Positions 1 through 7,041 of a stretch of DNA of 64,000 nt are shown here, piece by piece; position 1 is the first letter of the stretch; each line of letters starts with the position of its first letter. Both the position numbers and the translations under genes were made by a program. The stretch is taken from positions 1-64,000 of the forward strand of contig JAEWVF010000039.1 in assembly GCA_023459215.1 (NCBI GenBank), read 5' to 3'. Under the pieces are notes generated by a model that was given only the letters and a program-made list of their open reading frames with translations, made no database searches and was not told where the DNA came from. Origin of the DNA: Chloroflexota bacterium (lineage in GTDB: Bacteria; Chloroflexota; Anaerolineae; Anaerolineales; Villigracilaceae).

Positions 1-441
1 GGAAACGGCGACCGCGCCTATGAGTATTATCGCGCTTTCATGCCTGCCGCCTACAACGACAAAGCCGAAATCCGCCAGAGCGAACCCTACGTCCAGGCCC
101 AGACCACCTACTCGACTTTTTCGCCGCGCGCCGGGAACACCCGTACTTCCTGGCTTTCGGGCGCTGTGCCGTGGGCCTATTACAGCGCCACCCAGTACAT
201 CCTCGGCATTCGCCCCGAGATGGACGGCTTGCGCCTCGATCCGTGCATCCCTGCCGTCTGGCCCGGTTTTAACGCCACCCGCCAGTTCCGCGGCAAAACG
301 ATTGAAATCGAAGTCCAAAACCCCAAAGGCGTCTGCAAAGGCGTCGAAGTAGTCACGCTTAATGGCTCCCCGCTGCCTGGCAACCTGCTCCCGGTTGAAA
401 AACTGACCGATGTGAACAAGGTTGTGGTGCTGATGGGCTAA
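1..441 (+). CDS. GH94 family glycoside phosphorylase, C-terminal end (partial)
   Basis: The frame is open from the first base of the window and ends at a TAA at 439-441, so only the last 146 residues are seen. They match the C-terminal part of GH94 phosphorylases (cellobiose/chitobiose phosphorylase type): the stretch ILGIRPEMDGLRLDPCIP, followed by a W-x-GF, R-x-FRGKTIEIEV-x-NP pattern, is typical of the end of the (alpha/alpha)6 barrel and the C-terminal beta domain. Such enzymes split beta-linked disaccharides with phosphate in the cytoplasm, yielding a sugar 1-phosphate. The catalytic Asp lies upstream, outside the window, so the substrate cannot be assigned. The next two genes are also glycosidases on the same strand, suggesting one oligosaccharide-catabolism unit. 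Confidence 0.85.
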   Translation, partial: GNGDRAYEYYRAFMPAAYNDKAEIRQSEPYVQAQTTYSTFSPRAGNTRTSWLSGAVPWAYYSATQYILGIRPEMDGLRLDPCIPAVWPGFNATRQFRGKTIEIEVQNPKGVCKGVEVVTLNGSPLPGNLLPVEKLTDVNKVVVLMG

Positions 442-448
442 AAGACAA

Positions 449-538
449 TAGAACGCGGATATTGCCGATTGAACGGATTCTCGCAGAGAACTTAAAAAGT
501 CCGCGCCCATTCGCTCCATCAGCGTCATCCGCGTTCTA
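449..538. repeat. 90-base intergenic segment bounded by a 12-bp inverted repeat
   Basis: TAGAACGCGGAT at 449-460 is exactly complementary to ATCCGCGTTCTA at 527-538. The 66 bases between hold no gene. It fills most of the gap between the GH94 and GH29 genes and looks like a small REP/MITE-like intergenic element, or a long-range hairpin in the mRNA. Copy number elsewhere cannot be judged here. Confidence 0.45.
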
Positions 539-556
539 GTTTTGATTGGAAAAATC

Positions 557-1840
557 ATGCTCACCCCTCTCCCCACCACCGGCGACACAAGCTGGTTTGT
601 CCATGACCGTTTTGGCTTGTTCATCCACTGGGGCCTGTACGCCCTGCCTGCCCGGCATGAATGGGTGCTTTCAGTCGAAAAGATAGACCCCAACGTTTAC
701 GCTGAGCGCTATTTTCCGCGCTTCAACCCGACCCGATACAACCCGCAAGTCTGGGCGCGCACTGCCTGCCAGGCCGGGATGAAATACGTCGTCCTGACTG
801 CCAAGCATCACGAAGGTTTTTGCCTGTGGGATACGGCCTACACCGACTTTAAAGCCACCAACACTCCCTATGGCCAGGATTTAATCGCCCCGTTTGTCGA
901 GGCCTTTCGCGCCGAAGGGTTGAAGGTTGGACTGTACTATTCCCTGCTGGATTGGACTCACCCTGACTTCGCGATTGACATCTACCACCCCCTGCGCGAC
1001 CACCCGCAAGTTGCCCGGCTGAATGAGGGGCGTTCCATGCCCCGTTACGCGGAGTACATGCGCAACCAGGTGCGTGAACTCATCACCCGCTTCAACCCGG
1101 AAATTCTCTGGTGTGATTTCTCCTATCCGGATGCCAGCTACAACGGTCTGCCCGGCAAGGGCCGCGCTGATTGGGAAAGCGACAAGCTCCACGCCCTGAT
1201 TCGCGAACTCAGTCCCCGCATCATGCTCAACAACCGCCTGGATTTGCCCGACATCCGCGCCGATGTTTACACCCCTGAGCAAATCCAGCTGACCGAATGG
1301 CTGCGCGTGGACGGTGAGCCGGTCGTTTGGGAAGCCTGCCAGACCCTGAGCGGCTCGTGGGGATATCACCGCGATGAAGAGAGTTGGAAAAGCCCCGAAC
1401 AACTGATCAGGATGTTGATTAATACCGTTTCGATTGGCGGCAACCTGCTGATGAATGTCGGCCCGACCTCGCTGGGAACTTTCGACCCGCGCGCGCTGAA
1501 CGCCCTGAGCGTTTATCGAGACTGGATGGCTTTGCACAGTGAGTCGATTTATGGCTGCACCCAGAGCGAGTTTCAGACGCCGCAAGACTGCCGCCTGACC
1601 CAAAACGGGAAAAAGATTTATGTGCATATCTTCGCCTGGCCGTTCAAGCACCTGCACCTGCCTGGCCTGGGCGGATTGGTGGACTATGCCCGCTTCCTGC
1701 ACGATGGCAGCGAAGTGCCGCTGACTGGCAGCACATGGGAAACCCACCAGTTAACGCTCAAGCCCACTACCCAACTGCTCTTTCTGCCGGTCAAAAAACC
1801 GGATGTGGTTGTGCCGGTGATTGAGTTGACCTTGAAATAA
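557..1840 (+). CDS. GH29 alpha-L-fucosidase
   Basis: A 427-residue protein with the N-terminal GH29 pattern: WFVHDRFGLFIHWGLYALP, then KYVVLTAKHHEGFCLWDT. The ILWCDFSYPD motif near residue 187 aligns with the family nucleophile motif (LW-x-D), so its Asp is the likely nucleophile. It would release alpha-L-fucose from oligosaccharides. No signal peptide is visible, so it is probably cytoplasmic. I chose ATG 557, which has a GGA 8 bases upstream, over the in-frame TTG at 542. It sits between GH94 and GH31 genes; with the GH31 alpha-xylosidase this would suit trimming of fucosylated xyloglucan or similar side chains. The substrate is inferred, not seen. Confidence 0.88.
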   Translation: MLTPLPTTGDTSWFVHDRFGLFIHWGLYALPARHEWVLSVEKIDPNVYAERYFPRFNPTRYNPQVWARTACQAGMKYVVLTAKHHEGFCLWDTAYTDFKATNTPYGQDLIAPFVEAFRAEGLKVGLYYSLLDWTHPDFAIDIYHPLRDHPQVARLNEGRSMPRYAEYMRNQVRELITRFNPEILWCDFSYPDASYNGLPGKGRADWESDKLHALIRELSPRIMLNNRLDLPDIRADVYTPEQIQLTEWLRVDGEPVVWEACQTLSGSWGYHRDEESWKSPEQLIRMLINTVSIGGNLLMNVGPTSLGTFDPRALNALSVYRDWMALHSESIYGCTQSEFQTPQDCRLTQNGKKIYVHIFAWPFKHLHLPGLGGLVDYARFLHDGSEVPLTGSTWETHQLTLKPTTQLLFLPVKKPDVVVPVIELTLK

Positions 1841-1845
1841 CAGCC

Positions 1846-1882
1846 AGTTCCTAAAGGTTTTCAAAACCTTTAGGAACTTTTA
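1846..1882 (+). terminator. Hairpin between GH29 and GH31 genes
   Basis: Arms 1846-1861 and 1863-1878 are perfect 16-bp inverted repeats around one base, followed by TTTT. It lies 5 bases after the GH29 stop and ends 20 bases before the GH31 start. It could terminate, attenuate downstream expression, or protect the upstream mRNA 3' end. Confidence 0.7.
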
Positions 1883-1898
1883 TGAAAGGACATTTTTT

Positions 1899-4169
1899 AT
1901 GAAATTTACCGATGGTTACTGGCAAATGCGCAAAGGCTGTGAGCCTAATTTTGCCGCCCAGGCCTATGATATTGAATCCGATGGTCAGGCGTTGACCGTC
2001 TACGCCCCGACCCGCGTCATCCAGCATCGCGGACATACGCTCAACCTGCCGATGTTGACGGTGCGCTATTCCACGCCGATGGAGGGGGTGATTCGTGTCC
2101 AGGCAACCCACCACAAGGGCGGGAAGCCGCCCCAGCCACAGTTCAAAATCTCCGAGGGGCCGGTCACGCCCAAGATTGAGATAAGTGACTCAGCCGCCGA
2201 ACTGACTTCGGGCGGGTTGACGGTTCGGGTAACGAAAGGCGACTCGTGGGGAGTCGCGTTCCGCGCTGGGACCGAAACGCTGACCGGGAGCGGGTGGCGC
2301 GCCCTGGGCTTCGTCGACACGCCCGACGGGCGCTACATCCACGAACAACTGAGTCTCGGCGTGGGCGAATACGTTTATGGACTGGGTGAGCGCTTCACCC
2401 CCTTCATCAAAAATGGCCAGGTGGTGGACATTTGGAATGAAGATGGCGGCACGGCCAGCGAACAGGCCTACAAAAACATCCCGTTTTACCTGACCAATCG
2501 CGGCTATGGCGTGTTTGTCAACCACCCGGAGAAGGTTTCGTTTGAAGTCGGCTCGGAGAAGGTCGAGCGAGTGCAGTTTAGCGTGCCGGGTGAAAACCTG
2601 GATTATTTCGTGATTTACGGCCCGACGCCGCGCGAGATTTTGGAGCGTTATACCGCGCTGACGGGCCGCCCGGCCCTGCCCCCGGCCTGGTCGTTTGGCC
2701 TGTGGCTTTCGACCTCCTTTACCACCGATTACGATGAAGCGACCGTAACCGGGTTTATCCGCGATATGGCGAATTGCAAAATCCCGCTGCACGTTTTCCA
2801 CTTTGACTGCTTCTGGATGCGCGAATTCAACTGGACCGATTTCGTCTGGGATAAGCGCGTTTTCCCCGACCCGGCCGGGATGCTCAAGCGCTTGAAAGAG
2901 CAGTACGGGCTGCACATTTGCGTCTGGATCAATCCGTATATTGCCCAGCGCTCGGTACTTTTCGATGAAGGCCTGGCGGGCGGCTACCTGCTCAAGCGGC
3001 CCGATGGCACCGTCTGGCAGTGGGATATGTGGCAGGCCGGGATGGGCATTGTGGATTTTACCAACCCGGCGGCCTGTGAATGGTTTGCCTCGAAGCTGGA
3101 TGCCCTGATGGAGATGGGCGTGGACACCTTCAAAACCGACTTCGGCGAGCGCATTCCGACTGATGTGGCCTGGTTTGACGGCTCGGACCCGCACAAGATG
3201 CACAACTACTACACCCAACTTTACAACCAGACCGTGTTCGAGGCTATTAAGGCCAAACGCGGCGAGGGCGATGCGGTGGTTTTTGCCCGCTCGGCCACGG
3301 CCGGTGGGCAGCAGTTCCCCGTCCATTGGGGCGGTGACTGCACCGCGACCTTTGAATCGATGGCCGAGAGTCTGCGCGGCGGCCTGTCGCTGCACCTTTC
3401 GGGCTTCGGTTTCTGGAGCCACGACATCGGCGGCTTTGAGCAAACCGCTTCAGCGGATGTGTATAAACGCTGGTGCGCTTTTGGCCTGCTCTCCTCGCAC
3501 AGCCGACTGCACGGCAGCACCAGCTACCGTGTGCCGTGGGTCTACGATGAGGAAGCGGTGGATGTGCTCGCCAAATTCACCCGTCTGAAAGCCAGCCTGA
3601 TGCCCTATATCTACCAGACCGCCGTCCAGGCGCACCAGTTTGGTACACCCATGCTGCGCCCGATGATGTTCGCCTTCCCCGGCGACCCGGCCTGCGAAAC
3701 GCTTGACCGCCAGTATATGCTCGGCGATTCGCTGCTGGTGGCCCCTGTCCTGCGCGAAGACAGTCTGGTGGATTACTACCTGCCCGCCGGAACCTGGATC
3801 AACTTCCTGACCGATGAAGTCGTCAGCGGCGGGAACTGGCGGCGCGAGAAAGTGGATTACCTTTCGATTCCGCTCTGGGTTCCCGAAAACAGCGTCATTC
3901 CGGTCGGCGCGCGCGATGACCGTCCGGATTACGATTACGCCGAGGGCGTGACCCTGCACATTTTCAATATGAAAGACGGCGCAAAAGTGGAAGTGACCGT
4001 GCCCGATACCCTGGGCGCAGCCCGCGCCATTTTCCATGTTGAGCGCCAGGGCCAGACCTTGAAAGTCACCCGCACCGGCGCACCCGGCCAGTGGAACGTG
4101 CTGGTGCGCGGCCAGGGCCTGTCACCTGTGGCAGCGGATGGAAATCTGCTTGAGATTCGCTTGCCATAA
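1899..4169 (+). CDS. yicI: GH31 alpha-xylosidase (YicI type)
   Basis: The 756-residue length is close to E. coli YicI (772). The nucleophile motif KTDFGERIPTDV is present with Asp at residue 414 (Asp416 in YicI), and the acid/base motif HWGGDC with Asp480 (Asp482 in YicI). The order is N-terminal beta-sandwich (about 1-260), (beta/alpha)8 barrel with WINPYIAQRS and SGFGFWSHDIGGFE (about 265-590), then C-terminal beta domains. This enzyme family releases alpha-linked xylose from xyloglucan oligosaccharides such as isoprimeverose. No signal peptide is seen, so cytoplasmic. AAGGA at 1886-1890 precedes the ATG. Upstream GH29 and GH94 genes point to a shared hemicellulose-oligosaccharide role. Confidence in family is very high, in exact substrate good. 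Confidence 0.95.
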   Translation: MKFTDGYWQMRKGCEPNFAAQAYDIESDGQALTVYAPTRVIQHRGHTLNLPMLTVRYSTPMEGVIRVQATHHKGGKPPQPQFKISEGPVTPKIEISDSAAELTSGGLTVRVTKGDSWGVAFRAGTETLTGSGWRALGFVDTPDGRYIHEQLSLGVGEYVYGLGERFTPFIKNGQVVDIWNEDGGTASEQAYKNIPFYLTNRGYGVFVNHPEKVSFEVGSEKVERVQFSVPGENLDYFVIYGPTPREILERYTALTGRPALPPAWSFGLWLSTSFTTDYDEATVTGFIRDMANCKIPLHVFHFDCFWMREFNWTDFVWDKRVFPDPAGMLKRLKEQYGLHICVWINPYIAQRSVLFDEGLAGGYLLKRPDGTVWQWDMWQAGMGIVDFTNPAACEWFASKLDALMEMGVDTFKTDFGERIPTDVAWFDGSDPHKMHNYYTQLYNQTVFEAIKAKRGEGDAVVFARSATAGGQQFPVHWGGDCTATFESMAESLRGGLSLHLSGFGFWSHDIGGFEQTASADVYKRWCAFGLLSSHSRLHGSTSYRVPWVYDEEAVDVLAKFTRLKASLMPYIYQTAVQAHQFGTPMLRPMMFAFPGDPACETLDRQYMLGDSLLVAPVLREDSLVDYYLPAGTWINFLTDEVVSGGNWRREKVDYLSIPLWVPENSVIPVGARDDRPDYDYAEGVTLHIFNMKDGAKVEVTVPDTLGAARAIFHVERQGQTLKVTRTGAPGQWNVLVRGQGLSPVAADGNLLEIRLP

Positions 4170-4190
4170 CATTTTTCTCAAAGATTGCGC

Positions 4191-4227
4191 AAGGAGAACA
4201 CGCCGCCGGTGTGTTCTCCTTTTTTTG
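4191..4227 (+). terminator. Rho-independent terminator after yicI
   Basis: Perfect 11-bp arms, 4191-4201 and 4211-4221, with a 9-base loop, followed by a run of seven T. It separates the sugar-catabolism block from the sigma-factor block. Confidence 0.92.
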
Positions 4228-4249
4228 TCCCCAACCTTTTGGCGTATGA

Positions 4250-4295
4250 TTGTGTATACCTTATGTGAGTGCACACACAAACACCGGAGAAACGC
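4250..4295 (+). promoter_or_regulatory. Probable ECF sigma promoter region, copy 1
   Basis: GTATA at 4254-4258, then CTTATG and an A/C-rich leader to CACCGGAGAA, which holds the Shine-Dalgarno (GGAG 4286-4289, 6 bases before ATG 4296). The same arrangement occurs at 6472-6516 before the second sigma gene: GTATA, CTTAT, ACACAAAC, CACCGGAGAA. Conservation between otherwise unrelated intergenic stretches suggests a shared, possibly autoregulated promoter. Exact -35/-10 elements are not certain. Confidence 0.5.
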
Positions 4296-4850
4296 ATGGA
4301 TGAAACCCAAAAAGCCGTGCAGCGGCTCAAGCGCGGCGATATCGGCGGGTTGGAAACGCTGGTCGCGCGCTGCCAGGCGCGGGCGGTGCGAACCGCTTTC
4401 CTGATTTTGCAGGATGAAGCCGCGGCCCAGGATGTGGTTCAGGATGTCTACCTCCGCATCTACCAGCGCATCCGCCATTTTGACGAGAGCCAGCCCTTCG
4501 AGCCGTACCTGCTCAAGAGCGTGGTTCACGCGGCCCTGAATGCAACCCGCGCCAGGATGAAATCCGTCCCGCTGGAGGGCGACTTGGCTGAAATCGAATC
4601 CCTGCTCAGTGACGGGGAGACGCCTGAAGCCCAGGCCGAATCCAACCAGCGCAGCCAGCAAATTTTGGCCGCCCTGAACAGGCTGTCGCCGCGCCAACGC
4701 GCCGTCATTGTCCAGCGTTATTACCTGGAAATGAGCGAAAAAGAGATGTCTGAAAGCCTGAATGCCGCGCCGGGGACGGTCAAGTGGTTGTTGAATGCTG
4801 CCCGCGCCCGCCTGCGCGAGATCCTGAACCCGGAAAGGAGCAGCCAATGA
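4296..4850 (+). CDS. ECF-type RNA polymerase sigma factor
   Basis: A 184-residue sigma-70 family ECF protein. Region 2 contains the DEAAAQDVVQDVYLRIYQRI pattern (about residues 37-56). Region 4 contains LSPRQRAVIVQRYYLEMSEKEMSE followed by a helix-turn-helix ending in PGTVKWLLNAARARLRE. It would direct RNA polymerase to a small stress or envelope regulon. ATG 4296 is chosen over the in-frame GTG at 4269 because GGAG lies 6 bases upstream. Its TGA overlaps the ATG of the next gene (ATGA), showing translational coupling to a membrane protein that is its likely anti-sigma factor. Confidence 0.93.
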   Translation: MDETQKAVQRLKRGDIGGLETLVARCQARAVRTAFLILQDEAAAQDVVQDVYLRIYQRIRHFDESQPFEPYLLKSVVHAALNATRARMKSVPLEGDLAEIESLLSDGETPEAQAESNQRSQQILAALNRLSPRQRAVIVQRYYLEMSEKEMSESLNAAPGTVKWLLNAARARLREILNPERSSQ

Positions 4851-6304
4851 AGCCCACTCCGCGTGAACGCCTGGATGCCGCCGCCGGGACGCGCATTCCC
4901 GCCAACGTAAACCTGTACCCGCGCATCGCGGCGCAACTTGAAAGGAAAACTTTTATGCAAACCCTGCGCGCCAAACCGGCGCTGATGATTCTGTTTGTCC
5001 TTTTGGCCCTGGTTGTGCTTTCGGGCGCAGCCTATGCCATCGGGCGCTCACTCGGCTACATCCCTGGGGTGGGGATTGTTGACCAAAGTATCCCTTTACG
5101 AACGCTGAGTGAGCCTGTGGTTGTCGAGCGGGAGGGCATCACCGTCAGTATTTATCAAGTGGTGGCGAACGCAGAATACGTTTTTGTTGACTATGCCGTG
5201 GATGGAATCGTTATTCCCACAGAGGGCTTCCCCTTATGCTCCGCCAGCCCTACCTTGAAACTTTCCGATGGTTCCACACTCGAGATTTCAAGTGGTGGAT
5301 CGGGCGGCTTTGGCGGCGAGGCCGGCAAACCGGTCAGGTTTCAGACCACGGTGTACTATCCTCCAATTCCCGCAGATGTAAATCAGGTTACATTTTTCCT
5401 TGATTGTGTTCTGCCTGAAGGCACAGGCCCGGAAAACTGGCAGATTCCGCTTGTGTTAATCGTTGCCCCTGATGATTTTGCAACGCCTGGTGTGGAGTGG
5501 GAAGCGACTTATGTTTCTTCCGGCCCGAAGTTTGATGTTCCGCCAACACCCACCTTTGAAGCCGAACTTACACCTTTCCAGCCTGACCCATCCTTCCCCG
5601 CCACTCCAACTCCTGTGCCTAATGGTTCAGGTCTATACCTTGAACGGGTGATTGAACTGCCAGATTCGTATATTCTGGTCGGCAACTTTGCGGATGCCGG
5701 CGACCTCCCTGGCCCTGTGCTGTCGTCAGGAGATCCACTAGAGTTTGTCACCAGTATCGAATCTGCGAATGGAACCCCTATCCTTTTTAAGCCGCGCGAT
5801 GATATCAAGCCTGTTGTGCAATGGGGAATGGTTTACTATTGGGCATACGAGATTCCCAAGCCTGTTCAAGGTCCTTTGACGATCACTCTGGACAAGGTCG
5901 ACATTGATACAACCAGTACCGCCCGATTTGATTTCGAGACAGGCCCTGATCCGCAAACCGGGCAAGTGTGGCAATTGAACCTGCCTATTCAACTGGGAAA
6001 ATATAAGTATGTTATAGACTCTGTGGAAATGATTGAGAATGGTTACCTGGTAAGGTTCCATTCCGGTACAGATTTGCCTGAGGGGAACTCGTTTATGCTC
6101 GATATTTTGGGGAGTTCACAGGAACGCGGCCCATCTGCTGCGGAGGAGGATCGCCAACCCAAAGATATGGTCAAGTATTCAGAAAGCATTACTTACCTTG
6201 TTGCTCCTCCCTCTGGAAATTTGACAGTGGAGTTGACCTTATTTGAAATGGTCGAGCTTTATGGCCCCTGGACGTTGACCTGGTCTCCGCCGGAACAGCC
6301 TTAA
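4847..6304 (+). CDS. Single-pass membrane protein, likely anti-sigma factor of the upstream ECF sigma
   Basis: A 485-residue protein with a short cytoplasmic N-terminus (about 45 residues), one membrane span (ALMILFVLLALVVLSGAAYA, about residues 43-62) and a large extracellular beta-rich part with a Pro/Thr-rich linker (near residues 220-255). The ATG at 4847 overlaps the sigma stop; AAAGGAG lies just upstream. The ORF could be opened further upstream but that would lie inside the sigma gene. No zinc-finger motif is visible, so the anti-sigma role rests on coupling and topology. An internal ATG at 4955 with AAGGAAA before it would give a form lacking most of the cytoplasmic part. The segment 4941-5083 is nearly identical to one in the gene at 7034. 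Confidence 0.7.
   Translation: MKPTPRERLDAAAGTRIPANVNLYPRIAAQLERKTFMQTLRAKPALMILFVLLALVVLSGAAYAIGRSLGYIPGVGIVDQSIPLRTLSEPVVVEREGITVSIYQVVANAEYVFVDYAVDGIVIPTEGFPLCSASPTLKLSDGSTLEISSGGSGGFGGEAGKPVRFQTTVYYPPIPADVNQVTFFLDCVLPEGTGPENWQIPLVLIVAPDDFATPGVEWEATYVSSGPKFDVPPTPTFEAELTPFQPDPSFPATPTPVPNGSGLYLERVIELPDSYILVGNFADAGDLPGPVLSSGDPLEFVTSIESANGTPILFKPRDDIKPVVQWGMVYYWAYEIPKPVQGPLTITLDKVDIDTTSTARFDFETGPDPQTGQVWQLNLPIQLGKYKYVIDSVEMIENGYLVRFHSGTDLPEGNSFMLDILGSSQERGPSAAEEDRQPKDMVKYSESITYLVAPPSGNLTVELTLFEMVELYGPWTLTWSPPEQP
4941..5083 (+). repeat. Near-identical segment shared by two anti-sigma-like genes, copy 1
   Basis: Starting at AAGGA and an internal ATG (4955), about 140 bases match 7221-7363 with only a handful of mostly third-position differences, at a constant offset of 2280. 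The encoded 42 residues from MQTLRAKPAL to GVGIV are identical, whereas the flanking protein sequence diverges strongly. Confidence 0.9.
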
Positions 6305-6422
6305 GGGATGGCTGGATAGGCATTCATTTACCGTGACTATTGCAACCCGCCAAATCGCTTCATCGAACGGATTGCAAGGCGAAACCCTGCAATGGCCACC
6401 GGTGGAACTTTTCCTGTGACCC

Positions 6423-6456
6423 AACGGCCCCACAAATTTGTGGGGCCGTTTTGTAA
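6423..6456 (+). terminator. Rho-independent terminator after first sigma/anti-sigma pair
   Basis: A perfect palindrome from 6423 to 6450 (14-bp arms, GC-rich GGCCCC core) followed by TT and a T-rich tail. Because it is symmetrical it could work in both directions. Confidence 0.88.
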
Positions 6457-6471
6457 TACAATCCAAAATCA

Positions 6472-6516
6472 GTTGTATATGCTTATAGATACACAAACAA
6501 CACCGGAGAACCAGTT
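6472..6516 (+). promoter_or_regulatory. Probable ECF sigma promoter region, copy 2
   Basis: GTATA at 6475-6479, CTTAT at 6482-6486, ACACAAAC, then CACCGGAGAA at 6501-6510 with GGAG as the ribosome binding site. It matches the region before the first sigma gene (4250-4295) in motif order; GTATA to CACCGG distance is 26 here and 28 there. Confidence 0.5.
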
Positions 6517-7041
6517 TTGCGCTTTCTTTCTCGTCCCCAATCGCATCCGCTGGAGCAGGCATTCGAGCGCTATTACTCGATTATCTTCCGCTACCTGCGT
6601 TTACGCGGGGCAGACGCTGATACAGCCAACGATCTGGCGTCTGCCACTTTCGAGCGCGCCCTGTCCAGGTTCAATCACTATGACCCGGCGCGGGGGCAGT
6701 TGCAAACCTGGTTGTTTGCCATCGCCCGCAATTTGGCTGCCAATCACTGGAAAACGGAGAGCCGCTTCGACCCGCTGGAGGATGAGTTCCTGGATGATAC
6801 CCCCGTACCGGAACAGGAAATCATCCTCGCCCAGAACCGGGAACAAATCCTGACCGCCCTGCACCATCTCGACCCGCGCGCTCGTGAGTTGATCGCACTT
6901 AAATTCAGCGGATCGCTCAACAATCGCCAGATAGCCGAACTCACCGGATTGACTGAAAGTAACGTAGGAGTCGTTCTCTATCGGGCTTTGTTGAAGTTGC
7001 GAGGCGCTTTGATTGAATTGCAGGAGGTCGAACATGAATAA
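6517..7041 (+). CDS. ECF-type RNA polymerase sigma factor
   Basis: A 174-residue ECF sigma factor. Region 2 holds the ADTANDLASATFERALSRFNHYDP pattern and the WLFAIARNLAANHW helix; region 4 holds LDPRARELIALKFSGSLNNRQIAELTGLTESNVGVVLYRALLKLR as a helix-turn-helix. The start is a TTG with GGAG at 6505-6508; no ATG is available at this end of the frame. The stop overlaps the next gene by 8 bases, so sigma and downstream membrane protein are coupled, as in the first pair. The two sigma proteins are clearly different in sequence, so they probably read different promoters. Confidence 0.92.
   Translation: MRFLSRPQSHPLEQAFERYYSIIFRYLRLRGADADTANDLASATFERALSRFNHYDPARGQLQTWLFAIARNLAANHWKTESRFDPLEDEFLDDTPVPEQEIILAQNREQILTALHHLDPRARELIALKFSGSLNNRQIAELTGLTESNVGVVLYRALLKLRGALIELQEVEHE

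Noticed and set aside
2190..3443. A 417-codon open frame on the minus strand
   Set aside because: It lies fully inside the GH31 gene, whose catalytic motifs are unmistakable.
6396..6405. Ten-base palindrome CCACCGGTGG as an operator
   Set aside because: Too short and single-copy here, and it lies between a gene end and a terminator.
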